From Hylemonella gracilis str. Niagara R (GTDB lineage: Bacteria > Pseudomonadota > Gammaproteobacteria > Burkholderiales > Burkholderiaceae_C), in NCBI RefSeq assembly GCF_000600295.1, contig NZ_JEMG01000001.1, forward strand, positions 2,468,477 through 2,532,476: 64,000 nucleotides of DNA. The letters are read 5' to 3'. Made by a program: the position numbers and the translations under genes. Below the pieces are notes generated by a model. It searched no databases. It was not told where the DNA came from and saw only the letters and a program-made list of their open reading frames with translations. This document shows positions 51,511 to 59,122 of this stretch, piece after piece. Each line of letters starts with the position of its first letter. The stretch's first letter is position 1.

Positions 51511-51619
51511 TGGCTCCCGCCGACTCTCGCTCACTGCGTGTAGCTCGCATCTGTGCCACGGCCAGAGTCCGGGGCTCTTCAAGCCGTCCCAGCCTGCGCA
51601 GGCAGGCTTGGAGCCGCGG

Positions 51620-51690
51620 CTTTTCAGCCCGCAAGGGGCAACGCCGGTGGACCGGCAAAGCCGGGTCCACGGCGTTTCGCGCCAATTCAA
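51620..51690. repeat. Hairpin-forming intergenic repeat between ydcV and patD
   Basis: GTGGACCGGC and GCCGGGTCCAC flank AAA and form a strong hairpin. A related GGCAAAGCC hairpin occurs between ydcS and ydcT. The rest of the 51511-51714 gap reads as non-coding sequence with CG-rich segments. The patD ribosome binding site (AGGAGA) follows at its end. Confidence 0.5.
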
Positions 51691-51714
51691 AACCATCTCT
51701 TTAGGAGAAGTTTC

Positions 51715-53160
51715 ATGAAAGAAATCCAGCAACTGATCCACACCGAACTGCTGATCGACGGTCAGTTCGTCGGCGGCGAAGGCGAGGCCGAACAGGTGCT
51801 GAACCCAGCCACGGGCGAGCTCATTGTCGCGGTGCCCGAAGCCTCGCACGAGCAAGTCAACCGCGCGGTACTGGGCGCGCACCGCGCTTTCGAAAGCTGG
51901 GCCGACAGCACGCCGCAGGAACGTTCGCGCCTGCTGCTCAAGCTGGCCGACGCCATCGAGACGCGCGGCGAACAATTCGCGCGGCTCGAATCACTCAACA
52001 CTGGCAAGCCCTACGCGCGCGCACTGGAAGACGAGATTCCGGCGATCGCCGACTGCTTCCGCTATTTCGCGGGCGCCGCACGCAATCTGCACGGCCCGCT
52101 GGCGGGTGAATACCTGGCCGGCCACACCAGCATGATCCGGCGTGACCCGATCGGCGTGGTCGGTTCCATCGCGCCCTGGAATTACCCGCTGATGATGGCG
52201 GCCTGGAAAACGGCCCCGGCGCTGGCCGCGGGCAACACGGTGGTCATCAAACCCAGCGAACAGACGCCGCTGACCACCCTGCTGCTGGCGCGCGTGGCCG
52301 CCGAGATCTTTCCGCCTGGCGTGTTCAACGTGGTCTGCGGACGCGGCGCCAGCGTGGGCCAGCCCCTGGTGGAGCACCCGCTGGTGCGCATGGTCTCGCT
52401 GACCGGGGACGTGGCCACCGGCCGCAAGATCCTTCAGGCCGCCACCGGCACGCTGAAACGCACGCACCTCGAACTGGGCGGCAAGGCGCCGGTCATCGTC
52501 TTCGACGACGCGGACATCGACGCCGTGGTCGAGGGCATCCGCACCTTCGGTTATTACAACGCCGGGCAGGACTGCACGGCCGCCTGCCGTCTCTATGCGG
52601 GCGCCAAGGTTTACGACCGCCTGGTGGCCGACCTCAGCGCGGCCGTCAAGACGCTCAAGATGGGCACGCAGGACGAGGACGGCGTGGAACTGGGCCCAGT
52701 GATTTCCGAACGTCAGCGCGAGCGCGTGGCCAGCTTCGTCGAGCGGGCACAGATGGTCGGCCACATGGAGATCACCACCGGCGGCAAATCGCGTGCGGGC
52801 GGCGGCTTCTTCTATGAACCCACGGTGATCGCCGGCGCGCGGCAGGACGACGAAATCGTGCGCCGTGAGGTCTTCGGCCCAGTGGTGTCGGTCACGCGCT
52901 TCAGCGATCCGGACGAGGCCATCGTCTGGGCCAACGATTCGGACTACGGCCTGGCCTCCTCGGTCTGGACGCAGGACATTGGTCGGGCCATGAAGGTGGC
53001 GCGCAAACTCCAGTACGGTTGCACCTGGATCAACACCCACTTCATGCTGGTCAACGAGATGCCGCACGGCGGTCTCAAGTCCAGCGGCTACGGCAAGGAC
53101 CTGTCCATGTACGCGCTGGAAGACTACACGGTGCCGCGGCACGTGATGGTCAAGCTGTGA
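51715..53160 (+). CDS. patD: Gamma-aminobutyraldehyde dehydrogenase
   Basis: PatD (YdcW) oxidises 4-aminobutyraldehyde, formed from putrescine, to GABA with NAD+. The 481-residue protein matches the family closely: [35 protein letters not shown], general base Glu253 in LELGGKAP, catalytic Cys287 in [13 protein letters not shown] and a C-terminal [20 protein letters not shown]. The ATG at 51715 has AGGAGA before it. Lying behind ydcSTUV as in E. coli, it indicates that the transported compound is an amine degraded by this route. A putrescine aminotransferase is not in the window. Confidence 0.93.
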   Translation: MKEIQQLIHTELLIDGQFVGGEGEAEQVLNPATGELIVAVPEASHEQVNRAVLGAHRAFESWADSTPQERSRLLLKLADAIETRGEQFARLESLNTGKPYARALEDEIPAIADCFRYFAGAARNLHGPLAGEYLAGHTSMIRRDPIGVVGSIAPWNYPLMMAAWKTAPALAAGNTVVIKPSEQTPLTTLLLARVAAEIFPPGVFNVVCGRGASVGQPLVEHPLVRMVSLTGDVATGRKILQAATGTLKRTHLELGGKAPVIVFDDADIDAVVEGIRTFGYYNAGQDCTAACRLYAGAKVYDRLVADLSAAVKTLKMGTQDEDGVELGPVISERQRERVASFVERAQMVGHMEITTGGKSRAGGGFFYEPTVIAGARQDDEIVRREVFGPVVSVTRFSDPDEAIVWANDSDYGLASSVWTQDIGRAMKVARKLQYGCTWINTHFMLVNEMPHGGLKSSGYGKDLSMYALEDYTVPRHVMVKL

Positions 53161-53164
53161 ACGC

Positions 53165-53944
53165 TCAGGCCAGCCAGCCGTCCCAGACCAGCTTGCAGCC
53201 CGTGAGGGCCATGCCCCAGTACAAGAGGCGGTAGAACAGCTTCTGGTCAATGCGTTTGGCGATGTTCACCCCGATCCACACCCCCAAGGGTGCCAGCGGC
53301 AGCAGCGCGATGGACGTGGCCAGATTGCCCAGGTCCAGCAAGCCCAGCCAGGCATAAGGCGCCCATTTGCTGAGGTTCACCACGAAAAAGAGGTAGGCCA
53401 TGGTGCCGGTGAACACCAGGGGCGCCAGGCGCAGTGGAATCACATAGGCGTTGACTGGCGGCCCGCCTGCGTGCGACACGAAACTCGTGAAACCACCCGT
53501 GGCCACCAGCACGGCCCCCAGCCAGCGCGGCGGCGGCGCGCTGTCGGGCCGAGGTGGGAACAGCAGGCGCTGCGCCAGGAACAGCAGCGTGAACAGTCCC
53601 ACCAGTCCGGCCACCAGGCGCGCGTCCAGCAGGCGAAACAGCAGCGTGCCGACCACGACGCCCACCAACGCGCAGGGCAGCATGAAGCGCAGCAAGGCCC
53701 AGTTGACGTGGCGACGAAAGGCCCAGAGGCCGAGCAGGTCCATCACCAGCAGGATGGGCATGAAGATGGCTGCCGCTTGCGGCACGGGCACGGCCAGCGC
53801 CATCAAGGGCACGGCCAGGGCACCGAAACCGGCCCCGAAACCGCTCTTGCTGACGCCCATCAGCAGGACGGCGGGAATGGCGACGGCGTAGAAGCCGGGC
53901 TGGGTGATCAGGGGGAAAGTGGACAGCAGGGAAGACCAGGTCAT
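53165..53944 (-). CDS. TauE/SafE (TSUP) family membrane permease
   Basis: The 259-residue protein has about eight hydrophobic helices and the family pattern of two related halves. AIPAVLLMGVSKSGFGAGFG is in the first half and VATGGFTSFVSHAGGPPVNA in the second. Members export or take up sulfite, organosulfonates or other anions. It lies convergent to patD (4-base gap) and divergent from gabD (62 bases). A link to amine degradation is not supported by sequence, so the substrate is left open. Confidence 0.88.
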   Translation of the reverse strand: MTWSSLLSTFPLITQPGFYAVAIPAVLLMGVSKSGFGAGFGALAVPLMALAVPVPQAAAIFMPILLVMDLLGLWAFRRHVNWALLRFMLPCALVGVVVGTLLFRLLDARLVAGLVGLFTLLFLAQRLLFPPRPDSAPPPRWLGAVLVATGGFTSFVSHAGGPPVNAYVIPLRLAPLVFTGTMAYLFFVVNLSKWAPYAWLGLLDLGNLATSIALLPLAPLGVWIGVNIAKRIDQKLFYRLLYWGMALTGCKLVWDGWLA

Positions 53945-54006
53945 GCAGGGAAGCGGAAAGGGGGAAGTGAGAGAATGCAAAGCATTCGTTTGACGGAGAT
54001 CATCCC

Positions 54007-55491
54007 ATGGACATGAAAGCCTCGCCTCTCACCCAGCTCAAGGACCCGTCCCTGCTCAAGACCGACGCGCTCATCAACGGCCAGTGGGTCAAGGGCAGCG
54101 CGGCGGCGCGCTTCGACGTGCACGACCCCGCCACCGGCCAGAAGCTGGCCGACGTGGCCAATCTGGGGCCCCAGGATGCCGAGGTCGCCATCACCGCCGC
54201 CGACAAGGCCTGGCCAGCCTGGCGCGCCAAGACAGGCAAGGAGCGCAGCCTGATCCTGCGCAAGTGGTTCGACCTGCTGATGGCCAACCAGGATGACCTG
54301 GGCCGCCTGATGACCGCCGAGCAAGGCAAGCCCTATGCCGAGGCCAAGGGCGAAGTAGCTTATGGCGCCAGCTTCGTCGAGTGGTACGCCGAGGAAGCCA
54401 AGCGCGTCAACGGCGAAACCCTGCCCCAGTTCGACAACAACCGCCGCCTGCTGGTGCTGCGCCAACCGATCGGCGTGTGCGCGGCCATCACGCCCTGGAA
54501 CTTCCCGCTGGCCATGATCACGCGCAAGGTGGCACCCGCGCTGGCCGCAGGCTGCCCGGTGGTCATCAAGCCGGCCGAGCTGACGCCGCTGACGGCGCTC
54601 GCCGCCGCCGAACTCGCCGTGCGCGCGGGCATTCCGGCCGGCGTGCTCAACGTGGTGACAGCCGACAGCGCCAACAGCATCGCCGTGGGCAAGGTGTTCT
54701 GCGCCAGCGAAACCGTGCGCCACATCAGCTTCACCGGCTCCACCGAGGTGGGTCGTATCCTGATGCAGCAGAGCGCGCCCTCGGTCAAGAAGCTCGCGCT
54801 GGAGCTCGGCGGCAACGCCCCCTTCATTGTCTTCGACGACGCCGACATCGACAGCGCCGTCGAAGGCGCCATCGCCAGCAAGTACCGCAACGCGGGCCAG
54901 ACCTGCGTCTGCGCCAACCGCATCTACGTGCAGGACGGCGTGTACGACGAGTTCGTGCAAAAGTTCGCTGCCAAGGTCCAGACGCTCAAGGTCGGCAACG
55001 GTTTCGAGGACGGTGTGGTGCAAGGCCCACTGATCGAGGCAGCGGCGGTCGAGAAGGTGCAGCGCCACCTGGCCGATGCCGTCGCCAAGGGCGGCAAGCT
55101 GCTCGCGGGCGGCAAGAAGCTGGACGGTCAATTCTTCCAACCCACCGTGGTGGCCGAAGCGAAGGCCGACATGCTCTGCGCCACCGAGGAAACCTTCGGT
55201 CCCTTCGCTCCCGTGTTCCGTTTCAAGACCGAGCAGGAAGCCATCGCCGCCGCCAACGCGACCATCTTCGGGCTCGCCAGCTACTTCTACAGCCGGGACA
55301 TCGGCCGCATCTTCCGCGTCAGCGAGGCGCTGGAATACGGCATGGTGGGCATCAACGCGGGCGTCATCGCCACGGAACATGTGCCCTTCGGCGGCGTCAA
55401 GCAGTCCGGCTTGGGCCGCGAAGGCTCCAGCCACGGCATCGACGAGTACGTGGAGATGAAATACCTCTGCCTGGGCGACATTCTCAAGTAA
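54007..55491 (+). CDS. gabD: Succinate-semialdehyde dehydrogenase
   Basis: GabD oxidises succinate semialdehyde from GABA to succinate, feeding the TCA cycle. The 494-residue protein has the family phrases VGVCAAITPWNFPLAM-like (QPIGVCAAITPWNFPLAMIT), FTGSTEVGRILMQQSA, Glu266 in [18 protein letters not shown], catalytic Cys300 in NAGQTCVCANRIYVQDGVYD and PFGGVKQSGLGREGSSHGID. It completes, with patD, a path from aminobutyraldehyde to succinate apart from GABA transaminase, which is not seen here. The prophage boundary begins 56 bases downstream at a tRNA-Gly remnant. Confidence 0.94.
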   Translation: MDMKASPLTQLKDPSLLKTDALINGQWVKGSAAARFDVHDPATGQKLADVANLGPQDAEVAITAADKAWPAWRAKTGKERSLILRKWFDLLMANQDDLGRLMTAEQGKPYAEAKGEVAYGASFVEWYAEEAKRVNGETLPQFDNNRRLLVLRQPIGVCAAITPWNFPLAMITRKVAPALAAGCPVVIKPAELTPLTALAAAELAVRAGIPAGVLNVVTADSANSIAVGKVFCASETVRHISFTGSTEVGRILMQQSAPSVKKLALELGGNAPFIVFDDADIDSAVEGAIASKYRNAGQTCVCANRIYVQDGVYDEFVQKFAAKVQTLKVGNGFEDGVVQGPLIEAAAVEKVQRHLADAVAKGGKLLAGGKKLDGQFFQPTVVAEAKADMLCATEETFGPFAPVFRFKTEQEAIAAANATIFGLASYFYSRDIGRIFRVSEALEYGMVGINAGVIATEHVPFGGVKQSGLGREGSSHGIDEYVEMKYLCLGDILK

Positions 55492-55521
55492 GAGGCGTCG
55501 AAAACAACGGGCCGCGCACGT

Positions 55522-55527
55522 TAGAAT
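55522..55527 (+). promoter_or_regulatory. -10 box of the broken tRNA-Gly gene
   Basis: TAGAAT lies 19 bases before the tRNA 5' end. The promoter therefore remains with the 5' fragment and could drive transcription into the prophage. Confidence 0.4.
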
Positions 55528-55546
55528 GCGCGCCTGCTTCGGCAAG

Positions 55547-55571
55547 GCGGGTGTAGTTCAATGGTAGAACC
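55547..55571 (+). pseudogene. 5' fragment of tRNA-Gly at the prophage junction
   Basis: GCGGGTGTAGTTCAATGGTA followed by GAACC is the conserved 5' acceptor strand and complete D arm of bacterial tRNA-Gly. After base 25 the sequence no longer pairs as a tRNA: there is no anticodon arm, T arm or matching CACCCGC 3' end nearby. The gene is interrupted here, and the 3' part should lie beyond the other prophage end. Whether another copy is restored there cannot be seen. Confidence 0.75.
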
Positions 55572-55604
55572 AAACTCCCTCTGAGGTTAGTCGGTTTTCC
55601 TAAG

Positions 55605-55627
55605 AACCTACGCCAAAACCTACGCCA
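55605..55627. repeat. Tandem 11-base direct repeat near the prophage end
   Basis: AACCTACGCCA occurs at 55605-55615 and 55617-55627, with a 12-base period, about 35 bases inside the tRNA break. Such repeats near attachment sites can be integrase or excisionase arm sites. They are also in frame with the small ORF that follows (reading NLRQ twice), so the role is uncertain. Confidence 0.4.
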
Positions 55628-55631
55628 GACT

Positions 55632-55958
55632 GTGCGCTCCACCGCGTTCTACTTCTTTGAGTATCTGCCTCCTGGCGCCAAGCGTCCGAAGCGGACCACG
55701 TACCGCATGACGATCGAGACGGCAGCCGAGCGATTTCCCGGCGCGGTGCCCCTGGAATGGACAAAAGAAATTCGGGATCTACCAGATCCCGATGAGCGCC
55801 TGGGCCCAAGCCAGCACAGCCGCTACATGACTGCCCCGCCGGCCGGCGTTACCCCTGGGGAGCGAACCGTCCCGCAGCCGGTGCAGCCAGCAGCGCCCGA
55901 GCCTGATCAACCGTCCCCTGAAGCCAGAGATCGACATCCCCCACCTCAATCGAAATAA
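55632..55958 (+). CDS. Small phage-end protein, unknown function
   Basis: A GTG at 55632 opens a 108-residue frame. The first ~60 residues look protein-like (STAFYFFEYLPPGAKRPKRT, TIETAAERFPGAVPLEWTKE, RDLPDPDERLG). From memory, small proteins with a similar FYxFExLPPGAKRPK pattern occur in other Burkholderiales prophages. The last ~36 residues run antisense over the end of the SRAP gene and are Pro/Gln-rich, so the true protein may be shorter. The frame stays open upstream of the GTG to about 55557 without an ATG. No function is proposed. Confidence 0.4.
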   Translation: MRSTAFYFFEYLPPGAKRPKRTTYRMTIETAAERFPGAVPLEWTKEIRDLPDPDERLGPSQHSRYMTAPPAGVTPGERTVPQPVQPAAPEPDQPSPEARDRHPPPQSK

Positions 55959-56505
55959 CGCTGCGCTTGTCCTGATGGTCTGGCGGAAGCTTGGGGTCTG
56001 GCTTGTGCATGCGCGACATGATGGGATGCGCGTCGGCGTTGATGGTCAGCATGGTGTAGCTCTCGACCTCCTCGCCCGTGGTCTCGTCCACCCACACGTT
56101 CCACAGGCCGGCCAAGCCCCAGGGCTCGCCGTCCGCGCGCCGGAAGGTCCACCAGACGTTTTTTCCAGTCTCCCAGCACGGCTCGTCGAAGGACTCGGCT
56201 GGGATGATGCAGCGCTGGCCACGCGCCCATGAGGCTTTGAAGCTGGCCTTGCTGGCCAGCTCCTCGCTGCGGGCGTTGTTGGTGCTGTAGGGCAGCTTCG
56301 GCGTCTTGGCAAACCATGGGATCAGGCCCCACTGCCCCGCCGCCAGCTCGCGGGTGTAGCCGGCGTCATGCCTGGCGCGCCGGATGAATGCACCCTGGCC
56401 GCGCGGGAAGACCCCTCCGCCACGCCAAGGGTTGTTGTTGTGGCCGCCAATGTGCCACATGCGCTCGATGGCGGCTTCCTGGGGGGAGACGTAGCGGTTG
56501 CACAT
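55849..56505 (-). CDS. SOS response-associated peptidase (SRAP/YedK family)
   Basis: SRAP proteins form a covalent bond with abasic sites in single-stranded DNA and protect them. The 218-residue product starts MCNRYVSPQE at 56505, so after Met removal Cys2 is the catalytic nucleophile. Other conserved residues are present: Asn in YSTNNARSEE, Glu in IIPAESFDEP and His in NADAHPIMSRMH. A longer form starting at 56556 would hide Cys2 and is rejected. It lies at the extreme end of the prophage, facing the host, and may protect phage DNA or be a captured host gene. Confidence 0.9.
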   Translation of the reverse strand: MCNRYVSPQEAAIERMWHIGGHNNNPWRGGGVFPRGQGAFIRRARHDAGYTRELAAGQWGLIPWFAKTPKLPYSTNNARSEELASKASFKASWARGQRCIIPAESFDEPCWETGKNVWWTFRRADGEPWGLAGLWNVWVDETTGEEVESYTMLTINADAHPIMSRMHKPDPKLPPDHQDKRSVISIEVGDVDLWLQGTVDQARALLAAPAAGRFAPQG

Positions 56506-56743
56506 AGCTGCCTTGAAGACCTTCATGACGGCGGATATCGCTTGGCACGTGGTCAAGTATCAAGCCTCACACAAGGCGAGCAAGCTTCCAGCTCTCACAA
56601 TCATGCTCAGATGCCTTGTCCAGACCAAATTGAATCCGTACACTAAAGAAGGAAGTTGCCGATCACCGTGCGCCCAGCATATGGCGTCAACGTTGAATTA
56701 ATCGGGCAAGGTACTGCAATTTAAATTATCCACAGGGAGGAAT

Positions 56744-57478
56744 ATGCCATCGGAAACTTCAGTGCGACCGGAATCATTCATCAAACGATATCAACGCGAG
56801 GTCATTGGTGCAGTCGTAGGCGCGTCTGTAGCTGGAGCCATTTCGTTTGCAACTGGGCTATACAGCCTTACAAAGTCATTTGAGTACTCACAGAACGTTG
56901 AATTGCTTAAGAGCCTCCAACAGGACGTCGCCTATTTAAACAGCATCCGCGCAGAGGTGGACAAGAACACGGAGCTGTTGCTGAAGCAAGACTACCGTGT
57001 TGAGATCAAATTGGGTGAGCCTCTTGATCTGGTTGACGTCATGAAAAAGGCTGAAAAGAAAGTAGGCGGCGTCTTCCCCATTGGCCCCGCATTGGCAATG
57101 CAAGCACTAAGAAACGAGAAGACAGTCCCAGTGCTTCAACTTAAGATGCCACGCGAGATGCTGGTCGATACTTCGTTTGATACACAAGCACCACAGCTTG
57201 GCGACATCTCATTCGATCTTACAAACGACATCAACGACTACCAAAGGCGCGTGCGGCGGATCAACCTCACAATCCATCGTCTTTTGTACTCAGATTTTCA
57301 GAACGGCATAGCTCTAAAGTTTCAAGAAGACCTTTTGACGGACATCAAGTATCACAACTCCCAAGTTGACGATCTCTCCAAGCTAGACATGGTCAAATTG
57401 AAGAATCGAATCAACACTGAGATTCAGAGACTAGCGGAGCGGCGAAAAGCCCTTACGTCCAGCATTGCTGGCTATTGA
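56744..57478 (+). CDS. AT-rich membrane/coiled-coil protein of unknown function (possible lysogenic-conversion gene)
   Basis: The 244-residue protein has one hydrophobic segment near residues 19-42 (EVIGAVVGASVAGAISFATG). A helical, charged region follows (LLKSLQQDVAYLNSIRAEVD) and then a soluble domain with long helices (YQRRVRRINLTIHRLLYSDF). It has a clear ribosome binding site (AGGGAGGAAT) and an AT-rich upstream region. Codon use and base composition are visibly more AT-rich than in all neighbours. It is transcribed opposite to the late phage genes, between SRAP and dam. This is typical of a separately expressed prophage cargo gene, for example in exclusion or defence, but no family was recognised. 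Confidence 0.75.
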   Translation: MPSETSVRPESFIKRYQREVIGAVVGASVAGAISFATGLYSLTKSFEYSQNVELLKSLQQDVAYLNSIRAEVDKNTELLLKQDYRVEIKLGEPLDLVDVMKKAEKKVGGVFPIGPALAMQALRNEKTVPVLQLKMPREMLVDTSFDTQAPQLGDISFDLTNDINDYQRRVRRINLTIHRLLYSDFQNGIALKFQEDLLTDIKYHNSQVDDLSKLDMVKLKNRINTEIQRLAERRKALTSSIAGY

Positions 57479-57584
57479 TGTCGACGCGCATTACCCACCA
57501 CTGCGATTGCCTCGCCTATAAATCATTCGAGGACGTGATCGGGTCACGCAAGCCAGCGAACCCCGCTGCTTCTACCACGGGAGA

Positions 57585-57635
57585 AAACAAAAATCCCCGC
57601 CCCAAGCGCCCCATTGCGGGGTACCTGGGGCGGGG
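57585..57635 (-). terminator. Intrinsic terminator at the end of the phage late/dam transcript
   Basis: CCCCGCCCCA (57595-57604) pairs with TGGGGCGGGG (57626-57635), with an inner GCCCCA/GCGGGG hairpin. On the minus strand the stem is followed by ATTTTTGTTTT. It lies about 80 bases after the dam stop. Confidence 0.85.
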
Positions 57636-57714
57636 AGAAGGCGCGGTGCAGATTTGCCAATGACACCGCGCAGCGCACAAGCATTGCCTGCTGCGATAGG
57701 CTCTATTCATCGCC

Positions 57715-58509
57715 TCAAAACAGACCTGCAGGCTCAGCGATTACGTCCCAACTGAAGATCAGCAACTCGGTGCGCTCGACTGCCCGCCCGCCCCCACCAA
57801 CCGTGTAGCTGATCGGGACGGTTTCCATGTGCAGGCCTTTGAAGCACTCTCGGATCTCCGGGTGGTCGTTGAGGCTCAAAACCGCCTTGCCGCGGATCTC
57901 GTGCAGCAGCTTGGCCATGGCCACGTATTGCGTCCATTCGAAGGGCACGCCGTATCCCTCGGTCTGCCAGTACGGCGGGTCGAGATAGAACAGCGTGTGG
58001 GGCCTGTCGTACCGCCGCATGCACTCTTGCCAGTCTAGGCGCTCGATATAGGCGCCATGGAGCCGTAGATGGGCAGCGCTGAGGTCTTCCTCCAGACGCA
58101 GCAGGTTCACAGTGGGTGCAGGCGCCGTCGTAGCCGTGCCCCAGGTCTGCCCCTGCACCTTGCCACCAAAGGCCTGGTGCTGCAGGTAGTAGAAGCGCGC
58201 GGCACGTTGGATGTCCGTCAGCGTTTCCGGTGGCGTGTCCTGCGTCCACTTGAAGATCTCGCGGCTCGACAGCGCCCACTTGAACTGGCGCACAAACTCT
58301 TCGAGGTGGCGCTGCACGACTCGGTACAGGTTGACCAAGTCGCCGTTGACATCGTTGATAACCTCCACGGCCGCTGGCGGCCGCAGGAAGTACAACGCTG
58401 CGCCGCCGGCGAAGACTTCGACATAGCACTCATGTGCGGGGAAACGGGGAATGATGGTTTCGGCCAGGCGGCGCTTGCCACCCAGCCAGGGGATGATGGG
58501 GAATGCCAT
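57715..58509 (-). CDS. Phage DNA N6-adenine methyltransferase (D12/Dam class)
   Basis: The 264-residue enzyme has the D12-class layout: the N-terminal PIIPWLGGKRRLAETI (AdoMet loop), VEVFAGGAALYF (FxGG motif I) and catalytic LDPPYW with DPPY at 177-180. Family members methylate adenine in GATC or related sites. No restriction enzyme gene lies beside it, so it is probably a solitary phage methylase that protects phage DNA or times gene expression. It is the last gene of the minus-strand late region, followed by a strong terminator. Confidence 0.9.
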   Translation of the reverse strand: MAFPIIPWLGGKRRLAETIIPRFPAHECYVEVFAGGAALYFLRPPAAVEVINDVNGDLVNLYRVVQRHLEEFVRQFKWALSSREIFKWTQDTPPETLTDIQRAARFYYLQHQAFGGKVQGQTWGTATTAPAPTVNLLRLEEDLSAAHLRLHGAYIERLDWQECMRRYDRPHTLFYLDPPYWQTEGYGVPFEWTQYVAMAKLLHEIRGKAVLSLNDHPEIRECFKGLHMETVPISYTVGGGGRAVERTELLIFSWDVIAEPAGLF

Positions 58510-58529
58510 GGGTGAGTTTCGTCAAGGGG

Positions 58530-58646
58530 ATACACTGCCCTGCCTCCCGGGAGGTGGCAAGGCCTTGGCTGGCTCACAGGCTTGCTCTGTGAATTGGCGG
58601 CCGGTCAGGGAGTTACCGCTCTCTGGCCGGTCGCCTTGTCTTTTTT
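58530..58646 (+). ncRNA. Candidate structured small RNA opposite the late operon, ending in an intrinsic terminator
   Basis: On the plus strand, a TACACT -10-like box (58531-58536) precedes three hairpins: CCTCCCGGGAGG, TCACAG/CTGTGA (58574-58579 with 58587-58592), and a 13-base-pair stem at 58596-58608/58623-58635. The last stem is followed by TTGTCTTTTTT. No plus-strand gene feeds this terminator, so an independent short transcript is the simplest reason for it. It lies in the gap between the Rz1 and dam genes. This is an inference from structure alone. Confidence 0.3.
58596..58646 (+). terminator. Plus-strand intrinsic terminator in the dam-Rz1 gap
   Basis: GGCGGCCGGTCAG pairs with CTGGCCGGTCGCC (two G-U pairs) and is followed by TTGTCTTTTTT on the plus strand. 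There is no T-run on the minus strand, so it does not terminate the lysis genes. Confidence 0.7.
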
Positions 58647-58674
58647 CTAGGGCGGTCCAGACGTCTGCACTGCG

Positions 58675-58914
58675 TCAGGGGGGCCGCAAATCGACGATGC
58701 CGGCCGCAGCACGGCAAGCGTGGTACAGGCCGGCCACCTCCACCAGTTTCTCGCTGGTCGACGCGAAGGTGTCATCGGCCAGGGTTGTCAGCGGCGGGCA
58801 GCTGGCCACCACCAACGGACTCGGGCCTGGCGCCGACGAGTGCTGCGTTAACGGCGCGCAGCCCGTCAGGGCTGTGACGGCAGTCAAAATAGACAGGCTT
58901 TTCACGGATTTCAC
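58675..58914 (-). CDS. Rz1-like outer-membrane spanin lipoprotein, overlapping Rz in another frame
   Basis: The 79-residue product starts at GTG 58914 with AGGAG seven bases before it. It has a short signal with lipobox (SLSILTAVTALTGCAPL), so the mature protein is an outer-membrane lipoprotein with a Pro/Ser-rich start (SAPGPSP). It shares 143 bases with the Rz frame and extends past its end. This is the usual nested Rz/Rz1 pair that joins the inner and outer membranes in the last step of lysis. The GTG at 58905 is an alternative start. Confidence 0.75.
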   Translation of the reverse strand: MKSVKSLSILTAVTALTGCAPLTQHSSAPGPSPLVVASCPPLTTLADDTFASTSEKLVEVAGLYHACRAAAGIVDLRPP

Positions 58915-59122
58915 GCTGCAGCTCCTGGTGGATGGTGGTGTTGGTGACGCGGATGGCACTGATCGCTTGCGCGCTGGCCGTTGCGGCGGAATTGGTGGCT
59001 TGTTGCACAAGTCGCTCTTCCCGCGCGTTGCGCGCGGTTTCGGCATCCTGGCCAAGGTTGAAGCCCACTGCGCCACTGCCCACGGCCGCGAGGACCGCGA
59101 TGAGGATCAGCCAGGGATTCAT
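58772..59122 (-). CDS. Rz-like inner-membrane spanin
   Basis: The 116-residue protein has an N-terminal membrane anchor (MNPWLILIAVLAAVGSGAVG). A periplasmic helical region follows (AETARNAREERLVQQATNSA, TTIHQELQREIREKPVYFDC). This matches i-spanin architecture. The ATG at 59122 overlaps the stop of the endolysin gene by four bases (ATGA). Rz1 is nested in its 3' half. Confidence 0.8.
   Translation of the reverse strand: MNPWLILIAVLAAVGSGAVGFNLGQDAETARNAREERLVQQATNSAATASAQAISAIRVTNTTIHQELQREIREKPVYFDCRHSPDGLRAVNAALVGARPESVGGGQLPAADNPGR

Noticed and set aside
53165-53944. GABA or polyamine permease between patD and gabD
   Set aside because: The helix pattern and Gly-rich motifs are those of TauE/SafE anion permeases, not of amino acid permeases.
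55605-55627. Start of a CRISPR-like array
   Set aside because: Only two 11-base copies with one base between them. No spacers and no cas genes in the window.
57475-57663. Small plus-strand frame after the AT-rich prophage gene
   Set aside because: It runs through the dam terminator hairpin and has no convincing ribosome site or protein-like sequence.
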